A DNA stretch of 7,609 nt from JBIICS01 sp044238735 (GTDB lineage Bacteria; Bacteroidota; Bacteroidia; UBA4408). The number at the start of each line of letters is the position of its first letter. Position 1 is the stretch's first letter. Position numbers and translations under genes: made by a program. The stretch spans positions 1 through 7,609 of the forward strand of contig JBIICS010000135.1 in assembly GCA_044238735.1 (NCBI GenBank). The letters are read 5' to 3'. The notes beneath the pieces are model-generated. The model did no database searches and was not told the origin of the DNA. It saw nothing but the letters and a program-made list of their open reading frames with translations. Below, one piece after another: positions 1-5,132 of the stretch.

Positions 1-201
1 GAGATTGTTTAACAATTTAAATTCATTCAAAAGTTTTTCTGTTTTGTATTTATCAAACAAAACTACCTGAGAAAAAGCAATTAAATATGGGGGATTACTA
101 TCATCAAAACTTTCGAAACCCAATTCGGCCAACTCTGAAATTAAGATATCTGAAAACAGATTAAAAGGATTAATTTTTATATGAAGAGCAAAGTAATCCA
201 T
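1..201 (-). CDS. prmA: Ribosomal protein L11 methyltransferase, N-terminal 67 residues (partial)
   Basis: This gene is cut by the left edge of the window. The minus strand reads MDYFALHIKINPFN, then ILISELAELGFESF, ending at ...FKLLNNL on the edge. The short beta-strand opening followed by the 'ILIAELAELGFESF'-type helix is what I recognise as the substrate-binding N-terminal domain of Bacteroidota PrmA. The S-adenosylmethionine-binding catalytic domain lies outside the window and cannot be checked. In known PrmA enzymes the reaction is methylation of lysines and the N-terminus of ribosomal protein L11 in the cytoplasm. The start is firm: its ATG shares one base with the tpiA stop (TAATG on the minus strand at 203-199), which suggests translational coupling. 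From memory, tpiA followed by prmA is a common order in Bacteroidota, which supports the call. Confidence 0.82.
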   Translation of the reverse strand, partial: MDYFALHIKINPFNLFSDILISELAELGFESFDDSNPPYLIAFSQVVLFDKYKTEKLLNEFKLLNNL

Positions 202-938
202 TAATGTGCTGCACTGATTATAGCTTTAAAATCAGCACCCTGTAAAGATGCTCCTCCAATTAAACCTCCGTCAATATTAGGCATACTAAAAAGTCCGTCA
301 GCATTTAACGCACTACAACTACCCCCGTATAAAATTAGGATTTCATCAGCCGTTGCCTTTTCGTATTTTTCTTCAATGAGGATTCTTATATAATGATGAA
401 TTTCCTCTGCCTCCTCGTTGCTTGCTGTTTTTCCTGTTCCAATTGCCCAAACCGGTTCGTATGCAATCATAATTTTTTTAAAATCATCCTTACTCAAATT
501 AAATAAAACATCCATCTGTTTTTTAATAACATGGAGATGCTTTTTTTCTTCTCTCTCTTCCAATAATTCCCCTATACAAAAAATGGGCGTAATTTCATTT
601 TCAATTAAACGAGTTACTTTCTCATAAAGAGCGTCATCGCCCTCCTTAAAATATTTTCTTCTTTCAGAATGACCTACAATACAATATTCTACACGCATGG
701 ATTTAAGCATCTCAGCTGAAACTTCACCGGTATAAGCTCCCCTTAAATGTTCCGAAACATTTTGAGCACCCTTTTTAACGAATGAGGGGGTCTCTAAAAA
801 CAAATATGGATAAGGCATACAAATTATTATTTCTGTATTATCAGATTTTTTTATACTATTAAATTCGCTTAACAATAAATTTGCCTCTTGTAGCGATTTG
901 TTCATTTTCCAATTTCCGGCAACCACTTTTTTGCGCAT
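201..938 (-). CDS. tpiA: Triose-phosphate isomerase
   Basis: This cytoplasmic glycolytic enzyme interconverts dihydroxyacetone phosphate and glyceraldehyde 3-phosphate. The 245-residue product is close to the usual length of about 250 and carries all the expected signatures. GNWKMN at 8-13 gives Asn9 and Lys11. IVGHSERR gives the electrophilic His90. AYEPVWAIGTGKTA gives the catalytic base Glu161 and the hinged loop 6 (about 162-172). LYGGS and GGLIGGASL (about 224-232) form the phosphate-binding end of the barrel. No key residue is missing. The ATG sits directly against the TAA of the upstream repeat-protein gene (TAAATG), and the stop overlaps the prmA start by one base, so it is the middle gene of a coupled unit. 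An AAAGAG stretch just before its start, inside the end of the upstream gene, could serve as a weak ribosome binding site. I saw no convincing separate promoter. Confidence 0.97.
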   Translation of the reverse strand: MRKKVVAGNWKMNKSLQEANLLLSEFNSIKKSDNTEIIICMPYPYLFLETPSFVKKGAQNVSEHLRGAYTGEVSAEMLKSMRVEYCIVGHSERRKYFKEGDDALYEKVTRLIENEITPIFCIGELLEEREEKKHLHVIKKQMDVLFNLSKDDFKKIMIAYEPVWAIGTGKTASNEEAEEIHHYIRILIEEKYEKATADEILILYGGSCSALNADGLFSMPNIDGGLIGGASLQGADFKAIISAAH

Positions 939-3254
939 TTACTCTTTTGTTTTTAATTTAAAAAATTCATCAGAAATACTTCTGTCGTCTTCAAAATAAT
1001 AAACTCCCCCCCAGTTATATTTATATTTGCTGTATACAACCACTTTATCACCTATTGTGATCGTTACTTTAGTAATTGTTCTGTTTCCTTCGTTAATGTT
1101 CTCTCTTTTATAAGACGGCTCTAATTCGTTGGATTTGGGTTTATATAAATCAGCTAGGGCTTTGCCATCCATTTGTTCTTGCTTAACACGTTTGTTACGC
1201 TCCTCCATTTCCAGCAAACTTCTTTTAAAATCGTTATCAGTAGTATGAGGTGGTTTTTGTTGATTAACCGATTTATTGCGCTCCTCCATTTCCTTCAAAC
1301 TTTTTTTATAAGCCTCCTCGGCCTCCATGGCCATTTTGGCTTCTCGAGCCTCTTTTTGAATAGCTAAATCATATGCTCGTTTTCGAGCTTCCTCGGCAGC
1401 CAATAAATTTTTATGAAGCTCTTCATCCTTTGCCTTTTTAACAGCTCTCCTTTTGAGTTCTTCTTCCTCTGCAGCTTTGGCAGCTGCGGCTCTGGCAGCA
1501 GCACTTGCAATTTCTTGTGCCTTATGTTTTTCTTCAGCTTCAGCTTGCATTTTAGCCCTTTTAATGGCATCCTCTTCTTCACGAGCTTTAGCTAATTGGC
1601 GGTTTTGCTCGGCTATTCGCTTAATCTTAATTTCATTTTCTTCAACAGCCTTTTTCATAGCTTCTATGTCGGCCAATCGTTTGGCCTCTGCTTCTTCCTG
1701 CGCTCTTGCTTTTTTTCGATAATCATCTTCTGCCGCGGCCTTAGCCAACTTTCGGGCCTCCTCTTCCTCTTTTGCTTTAGCTATGCGCCTTGCTTCCTCC
1801 TCTGCTTTCTTATTTTTAAATTCAGCTTCGGTGCTAGCTTTACGTTTAGCGTCCTCCTCCGCTTTACGTTTAGCCTCCTCATCGGCAGCAGCTTTTGCTT
1901 TTTTTCTGGCATCTTCCTCCTCTTTTGCTTTTGCTAAGCGTTTTGCCTCTTCATCAGCCTTTTTATTTTTAGACTCTGCTTCTTCCAGAGACTTCCGCTT
2001 AGCATCCTCCTCCGCTTTACGTTTAGCCTCTTCTTCCTGGGAAGCCTTTGCTTTTTTACGGGCCTCCTCCTCTTCCATCGCTTTAGCCTTTTTACGAGCC
2101 TCTTCCTCTTGCTTTGATAAAGCTAATCGCTTACTTTCTTCTTCCTTTTTCTTCTTTGCCTCTTGTTCTGCATCTGCCTTCAATTTATTGGCTTCCTCTG
2201 CCTTTCTGAGCGCCTCCTCCTCTTTGGCTTTTGCCTTTTTACGAGCCTCTTCATCAGCTAATGCCTGAGCTTGTTTTTTCTTCTCTTCGTCCTCTTTTGA
2301 CTTAGCTAATTTTGCATTTTCAGCTTCAGCCTTTGCCTTAGCTTCTGCTTCGGCCTTTGCTTTCGCCTCAGCCTCTTTTTTTGCTTTCGCCTCTGCTTCT
2401 GTTTTTGACTTTGATTCAGCCTCAGCCTTAGCCTTTGCCTCCGCCTCTGCTTTTTTCTTAGCCTCGGCCTCCGCCTTTGCTTTAGCCTCCGCCTCTGCCT
2501 TAGATTTGGATTCTGCTTCAGCTTTTGATTTTGCCTCTGCTTCCGATTTCTTTTTGGCTTCAGCTTCAGCTTTAGCCTTTGCCTCCGCCTCTGCCTTTGC
2601 TTTAGACTCAGCCTCTTTTTTTGCTTTAGCTTCTGCTTCAGCCTTTGCCTTGGCTTCTGCTTCTGCTTTAGCCTTAGCTTCTGCCTCTGCCTTCTTCTTT
2701 GCTTCTGCTTCTACCTTGGCCGCAGATGCAGCGGCAGCCTGAGCCTTTGCTTCCTCTGCCTTTTTAGCCTCCTCCTGCTTTGCTTTTTCCTCCGCCTGTT
2801 TTTCAACTTGTTCTAACTGATCCTTAATTGATTTTGTATAATCCGTATCGTAAGAAAAATCATCCTCATCTGCATTAAAGGCGTACTTGGCAACAGGTTG
2901 ATTAAATACTACCGTGTTTACACCCTCGAACTGTTTAAACAATTTAACTTCAAATGGAATGGGCGTAAACCCATCTTTAGCCCTCTCGTCAGGAACTCGA
3001 GTATTTACCTGAATTTTTTTATTTATGTAACCAGGTTTAGAATAAGTAATAATGTAGGTTGAATTGTAATCTAAAATTAAACGCTGTTTTTTAGAATCGG
3101 TTATAGTTTTTATTAACGAACCATTTTTCATCACAGAAATGGTAACATCATTCAAGTTACCTCCCTCTATTCGAATACGACTATCTATTTCAAGTCCGTA
3201 ATCATCTTGTGCAAAGGTCTGTGAACTTGATACAATAAAAGTGAAAGCAAACAA
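939..3254 (-). CDS. Exported Ala/Glu/Lys-repeat rod protein, TolA-like in composition only
   Basis: The function is unknown. Numbering here starts at the TTG at 3254-3252 (771 residues). That start is probably too short, because the frame stays open to a stop at 3333-3335 and adds Lys-containing residues that complete a signal peptide (see the start-site entry). The hydrophobic stretch ends SSSQTFAQ, with likely signal peptidase I cleavage before DDYG. Residues about 20-140 look like a compact beta-rich domain of the carboxypeptidase-regulatory-like type (VTISVMKNGSLIKTITD, YIITYSKPGYINKK). Residues about 141-700 are an almost unbroken charged helix: 16 octads at 181-308, a 51-residue duplication at 398-499, and a paired motif at 649-692 split by a Pro-Pro. 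The last about 50 residues (TITKVTITIGDK, KYNWGGVYYFEDDRSIS) resemble a terminal domain I have seen in other Bacteroidota proteins. Automated pipelines often label such proteins TolA, but no membrane anchor or TolA C-terminal domain is visible. It is the first gene of the unit with tpiA and prmA. The reading frame is certain; the role is not. Confidence 0.9.
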   Translation of the reverse strand: MFAFTFIVSSSQTFAQDDYGLEIDSRIRIEGGNLNDVTISVMKNGSLIKTITDSKKQRLILDYNSTYIITYSKPGYINKKIQVNTRVPDERAKDGFTPIPFEVKLFKQFEGVNTVVFNQPVAKYAFNADEDDFSYDTDYTKSIKDQLEQVEKQAEEKAKQEEAKKAEEAKAQAAAASAAKVEAEAKKKAEAEAKAKAEAEAKAKAEAEAKAKKEAESKAKAEAEAKAKAEAEAKKKSEAEAKSKAEAESKSKAEAEAKAKAEAEAKKKAEAEAKAKAEAESKSKTEAEAKAKKEAEAKAKAEAEAKAKAEAENAKLAKSKEDEEKKKQAQALADEEARKKAKAKEEEALRKAEEANKLKADAEQEAKKKKEEESKRLALSKQEEEARKKAKAMEEEEARKKAKASQEEEAKRKAEEDAKRKSLEEAESKNKKADEEAKRLAKAKEEEDARKKAKAAADEEAKRKAEEDAKRKASTEAEFKNKKAEEEARRIAKAKEEEEARKLAKAAAEDDYRKKARAQEEAEAKRLADIEAMKKAVEENEIKIKRIAEQNRQLAKAREEEDAIKRAKMQAEAEEKHKAQEIASAAARAAAAKAAEEEELKRRAVKKAKDEELHKNLLAAEEARKRAYDLAIQKEAREAKMAMEAEEAYKKSLKEMEERNKSVNQQKPPHTTDNDFKRSLLEMEERNKRVKQEQMDGKALADLYKPKSNELEPSYKRENINEGNRTITKVTITIGDKVVVYSKYKYNWGGVYYFEDDRSISDEFFKLKTKE
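1179..1310 (-). repeat. Paired 17-residue motif with an 81-bp period
   Basis: Near the end of the rod, residues 649-665 (YKKSLKEMEERNKSVNQ) and 676-692 (FKRSLLEMEERNKRVKQ) are copies offset by 27 residues. Between them lies a helix-breaking stretch, QKPPHTTDND. The EMEERNK core is identical in both copies. The arrangement looks like two short helices joined by a flexible, proline-containing linker just before the C-terminal domain. Confidence 0.8.
1758..2063 (-). repeat. Tandem duplication of a 153-bp unit (51 residues)
   Basis: Residues 398-448 and 449-499 of the rod protein align end to end without gaps, with 40 of 51 residues identical by my count. Shared blocks include ARKKAKA, EEAKRKAEEDAKRK, KNKKA and AKAKEEE. 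The second copy is followed by a decayed partial third (ARKLAKAAAEDD). A fragment of the same motif (ARKKAKAMEEEE) lies just before the first copy. This repeat is distinct in period and sequence from the octad array, so the rod grew by at least two separate expansions. Confidence 0.88.
2331..2714 (-). repeat. 16 tandem 24-bp units encoding the octad AEAEAKAK
   Basis: These units encode residues 181-308 of the rod protein. They read as 16 consecutive octads without a register slip, pattern [AKSTV]-E-A-E-[AS]-K-[AKS]-K. A seventeenth, degenerate unit begins AEAENAKL. Three successive units at 189-212 are exactly AEAEAKAK. In this pattern Glu and Lys alternate at every i to i+4 step, which favours a single stable alpha-helix. 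Codons differ silently between units with the same peptide: residues 189-196 and 301-308 differ at four third positions. The array is therefore not a very recent DNA slippage product. Confidence 0.95.
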
Positions 3255-3296
3255 AATGAGTAACTTAACCCCAAATAGCCCGCTGAATTTTATATG

Positions 3297-3311
3297 TATT
3301 TGTGCCTTTCT
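3297..3311 (-). promoter_or_regulatory. Candidate ribosome binding site and non-ATG (ATA) start of the repeat-protein gene
   Basis: No ATG or GTG exists in any minus-strand frame between 3241 and 3360. The only in-frame TTG (3254-3252) would give a signal peptide with no basic residue before its hydrophobic core. Upstream, the minus strand has AGAAAGG (3311-3305), then five bases, then an in-frame ATA (3299-3297). From there the peptide would read (M)HIKFSGLFGVKLLILFAF and on to TFAQ, a textbook signal peptide with two lysines and a hydrophobic core. AUA starts are rare, so an ATG-to-ATA mutation or a sequencing error is also possible. ATC at 3314-3312 is a weaker alternative. Confidence 0.45.
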
Positions 3312-3360
3312 GATAACCTTAAAATGAACTCGTTAAATTATTGATTTTTAAAGCTTTTTC

Positions 3361-3368
3361 CAAAAATA
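3361..3368 (-). promoter_or_regulatory. Putative -7 element for the repeat protein-tpiA-prmA unit
   Basis: The minus strand reads TATTTTTG here, a full match to the Bacteroidota -7 consensus TAnnTTTG. It would put the transcript start near 3354, about 55 bases before the proposed ATA start. I did not find a good TTG-type -33 element at the usual distance, and the region is very A/T-rich, so a chance match is possible. Confidence 0.4.
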
Positions 3369-3386
3369 AAAATGAGGAAATTTTGT

Positions 3387-3394
3387 TATTTTTG
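3387..3394 (+). promoter_or_regulatory. Putative -7 element for the three-gene exported operon
   Basis: The plus strand reads TATTTTTG, again matching TAnnTTTG. It would give a leader of about 60 bases before the ATG at 3459. A second, overlapping candidate is GAACTTTG (3394-3401), which has the TTTG but lacks the TA. No clear -33 element is visible. This element is the mirror image of the one at 3361-3368, with 18 bp between them. Confidence 0.42.
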
Positions 3395-3458
3395 AACTTT
3401 GGCACAGTTTTTTATACAAACATTAAACCAAATTAATTACAGACGCTACTAACAAAAA

Positions 3459-3917
3459 ATGAAAAAACTAATTTATTTATTAACGGTATTATTGAGTTTT
3501 TATTTTTCAGGTTTTGCTCAGGATAAAGAAAGCATTCCTGTTGAAGAAACATTAAAATTTATTAATAAAAAATTAGGTAGTAGCATTGTGTTTGATCTTA
3601 AAGACGGAGATATAATTGTTAAGTTTTACGACAATAAAAATAAGCTTTTTAGAGTGGATAGAACTGATACAGAAAATTTGGATTGGAAAGGAATTAGTTT
3701 CGCAGAGGAGGATAACCTAATCATGATCCCCTGTTATGGTGATAAAGTAAAATGTATTGAACGAAAATTTCCTTTAAAAGACGAAGGCGATAACTATGCC
3801 CGCTGCACCATCAAACTTAATAAACCCGAAGATTTTGAGCCCTTAAAAAATGCCATTACTCATCTTTTAAGAACTGTTGAGGAATTTGATTATAAAAGCA
3901 CTACCCCTTTCGAATAA
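3459..3917 (+). CDS. Exported protein of unknown function (152 aa)
   Basis: I do not recognise a named family. MKKLIYLLTVLLSFYFSGFAQ is a clear signal peptide, with likely cleavage after Gln21 or near Ala20, so the mature protein of about 131 residues should be periplasmic or secreted. The mature part begins with a helix-like segment (VEETLKFINKKLGSS), followed by alternating strands (IVFDLKDGDIIVKFYD, LFRVDRTD, ISFAEEDNLIMIPC, KCIERKFPL). It ends in a helix containing AITHLLRTVEEF. The pattern resembles small Bacteroidota lipid- or ligand-sized alpha/beta proteins with an 'ETLKYINKKL' opening that I have seen without an assigned function. There are three cysteines (92, 99, 116). It is the first gene of a three-gene plus-strand operon, 15 bases before the next, and divergent from the repeat-protein gene. 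The ATG follows an A-rich leader typical of the phylum. Confidence 0.85.
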   Translation: MKKLIYLLTVLLSFYFSGFAQDKESIPVEETLKFINKKLGSSIVFDLKDGDIIVKFYDNKNKLFRVDRTDTENLDWKGISFAEEDNLIMIPCYGDKVKCIERKFPLKDEGDNYARCTIKLNKPEDFEPLKNAITHLLRTVEEFDYKSTTPFE

Positions 3918-3932
3918 CCAATATTAATTACC

Positions 3933-4442
3933 ATGAAGAATTTATTTATCCTACTATTTGCTTCAATAACTCTAAATGTTTTTGCTCAAAAAGAAAATGG
4001 TCAATCCTTTTACATTGCAGGAAATAACAAATTAGAAAATGGCAATATTGAAGGCGCTATTGCAGAATTTGACCAAGCCATAAAATTTGACCCTAAAAAC
4101 GTAAAATATATTGATAAACGTGCCTATTGCAGAGTTCAAATTGAAGATTATAAAGGCGCTATAGAAGATTATAATTTAGTAATTGATGAAAACAGCAATA
4201 ACGCTCCAGCTCACATCTCTAGGGGGACAGCAAAAAAGAAGCTCAAAGATTTCTCAGGTGCTATAGAAGATTATAATAAAGCCCTGGCTATAGATCCCAA
4301 GAATACAGAAGCCCTAATTAACAGAGGATTTGTAAAGAAATCACTTAAGGACGAAGATGGTGCCTGCAGTGATTGGAATGCTGCAAAAAAACTTGGAAAC
4401 GAAGAAGCTAAAATTATTTTAAAAAATAACCGTTGTAAATAA
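3933..4442 (+). CDS. Exported tetratricopeptide-repeat protein (169 aa)
   Basis: The product starts with a signal peptide (MKNLFILLFASITLNVFAQ, cleavage near residue 19), then carries about four TPR units. They lie at about 23-56 (GNIEGAIAEFDQAIKFDPKN), 57-90 (EDYKGAIEDYNLVID), 91-124 (KDFSGAIEDYNKALAIDPKN) and a divergent last one at about 125-158 (EDGACSDWNAAKKLGNEEA). TPRs form a helical superhelix used for protein-protein binding, so this is probably a periplasmic scaffold or adaptor. The partner is not shown by the sequence; the neighbouring exported proteins are candidates. The end, with a Cys-containing repeat and NNRCK, is a form common in Bacteroidota TPR proteins. It sits 15 bases after the upstream gene and 7 bases before the next, so co-transcription is likely. 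Confidence 0.92.
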   Translation: MKNLFILLFASITLNVFAQKENGQSFYIAGNNKLENGNIEGAIAEFDQAIKFDPKNVKYIDKRAYCRVQIEDYKGAIEDYNLVIDENSNNAPAHISRGTAKKKLKDFSGAIEDYNKALAIDPKNTEALINRGFVKKSLKDEDGACSDWNAAKKLGNEEAKIILKNNRCK

Positions 4443-4449
4443 CCAAATC

Positions 4450-4851
4450 ATGAAAAAATATTATTTAATCGCCTCTATTACAATAGCTACTATTGGTATA
4501 AGTTCTTTTGGATATCTTAAATCGGAGGAATGTGATGAAACCACTTTTCTAAAAAAGATTTATAGCGAATGGGGTGCACGATGTGAAAAATGTGGCGACT
4601 TAAGCGAAAAATCCTATACCATTCGATATAAAAACGAAGGACCGCATAAGTTGGATGTAAGGGTAGCTCTTCAGAAATCTCAAAATAAAGGTTGGCAGAT
4701 TTATAGTTTTGATGGATTATCTCCAAAGGACTCTTTTCAGGTTTGTGTTTGCAACGGTACAAGTAAAGTAATGAAATGGGCCATAAAAACTGGTGATCAA
4801 ACCTGCACATTGCCTACAGATCAAGAAATACTCAGAATGTTAAAACAATAA
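4450..4851 (+). CDS. Exported six-cysteine protein of unknown function (133 aa)
   Basis: This is not a family I recognise. The N-terminus (MKKYYLIASITIATIGISSFG) is an export signal. No '-AQ' or lipobox cysteine follows it, so cleavage near residues 19-21 or retention as an anchor are both possible. The rest has six cysteines: Cys28, a CEKCG pair at 45 and 48, a VCVC pair at 99 and 101, and Cys119. The even number and export signal suggest disulfides, while the CxxC and CxC pairs could also bind metal. The middle (SYTIRYKNEGPHKLDVRVALQ, GWQIYSFDGLSPKDSFQVCVCNG) looks like a small beta-sandwich, as in periplasmic domains that modify or decorate surfaces. It is the last gene of the operon, starting 7 bases after the TPR gene and ending just before a strong terminator hairpin. 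Confidence 0.85.
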   Translation: MKKYYLIASITIATIGISSFGYLKSEECDETTFLKKIYSEWGARCEKCGDLSEKSYTIRYKNEGPHKLDVRVALQKSQNKGWQIYSFDGLSPKDSFQVCVCNGTSKVMKWAIKTGDQTCTLPTDQEILRMLKQ

Positions 4852-4857
4852 AAAATT

Positions 4858-4879
4858 AAAGCGCGAAAGCGCTTTTTTT
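4858..4879 (+). terminator. Intrinsic terminator, probably bidirectional
   Basis: A perfect 7-bp stem AAAGCGC / GCGCTTT closes on a GAAA tetraloop and is followed by seven T residues in all from 4873. It begins 7 bases after the stop of the six-cysteine gene. Read on the minus strand, the same stem is followed by AATTTTT, so it can also end the convergent pyrF-DUF2851-pspC unit. The last two T's of the tract are part of that unit's terminal stop codon. Confidence 0.9.
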
Positions 4880-5117
4880 AGTTTAAATCCCAAACACTCT
4901 TACGTTCTTTTCTTAACCAAGTGGGTTTAAAATATTCTTTATGCTCGATTAAAAAAGCCAATATAAAATAAAGAATTATCGGCGAACCGGCTGTAAAAAA
5001 TGATAAGTAAATAAAATACATACGAATACGGGACGATTTCATGCCCAATTTATCTCCTATGTATGAACAAACACCAAAGGCATGATTTTCGAAATAGGCT
5101 TGAATTTTAGAAATCAT
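4878..5117 (-). CDS. PspC-domain small membrane protein
   Basis: This is a 79-residue protein with one PspC-type domain. The amphipathic start (AYFENHAFGVCSYIGDKLGMKSSRIRMYF) contains the GVCSYIGDKLG form of the family's 'GVCaGlae' signature. A long hydrophobic segment at about 33-57 (IYLSFFTAGSPIILYFILAFLI) follows, then a basic tail (WLRKERKS). In enterobacteria PspC is an inner-membrane sensor of envelope stress. Stand-alone short PspC proteins in Bacteroidota are common, and their role is not established. No pspA, pspB or pspF is nearby, so the classical pathway is not indicated. It is the last gene of the pyrF-DUF2851 unit, 15 bases after DUF2851, and its stop lies in the T tract of the terminator. 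I leave the symbol blank because orthology with enterobacterial pspC is not shown. Confidence 0.85.
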   Translation of the reverse strand: MISKIQAYFENHAFGVCSYIGDKLGMKSSRIRMYFIYLSFFTAGSPIILYFILAFLIEHKEYFKPTWLRKERKSVWDLN

Positions 5118-5132
5118 ATTACAATGGTTTAT

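Noticed and set aside
418..627. Plus-strand open frame of 69 codons inside tpiA
   Set aside because: It is antisense to a fully conserved tpiA and has no supporting signal.
939..1150. Type IX secretion C-terminal sorting domain on the repeat protein
   Set aside because: The last residues (NWGGVYYFEDDRSIS and the Lys-rich end) do not show the usual beta-sandwich sorting-domain pattern that I know.
1364..1582. Minus-strand open frame of 72 codons in another frame of the repeat gene
   Set aside because: It is a frame-shifted reading of the same Lys/Glu-rich DNA, and the main frame is intact across it, so there is no sign of a frameshift or nested gene.
2331..2714. CRISPR-like array of 24-bp repeats
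   Set aside because: The units are contiguous, with no spacers, and lie in an open coding frame with silent codon variation, so this is a protein repeat.
1453..2742. Long plus-strand open frames rich in Ala, Ser and Phe opposite the repeat-protein gene (for example 1783-2268 and 2506-2742)
   Set aside because: They arise because the GAA/GCA/AAG-rich codons on the minus strand read as stop-free TTC/TGC/CTT on the other strand. The products are low-complexity, with no leader, no family resemblance and no operon context.
939..3254. Assignment of the repeat protein as tolA
   Set aside because: Only the Ala/Lys/Glu composition is shared. There is no N-terminal membrane anchor, no TolA C-terminal domain, and no tolB, tolQ, tolR or pal gene nearby.
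4517..4810. Minus-strand open frame of 97 codons opposite the six-cysteine gene
   Set aside because: It lies wholly antisense to a gene with a good signal peptide, operon spacing and terminator. The His/Tyr-rich product resembles nothing I know.
4878..5117. A phage-shock (psp) operon
   Set aside because: Only one PspC-type gene is present, and it sits behind pyrF and DUF2851, with no pspA, pspB or pspF in the window.
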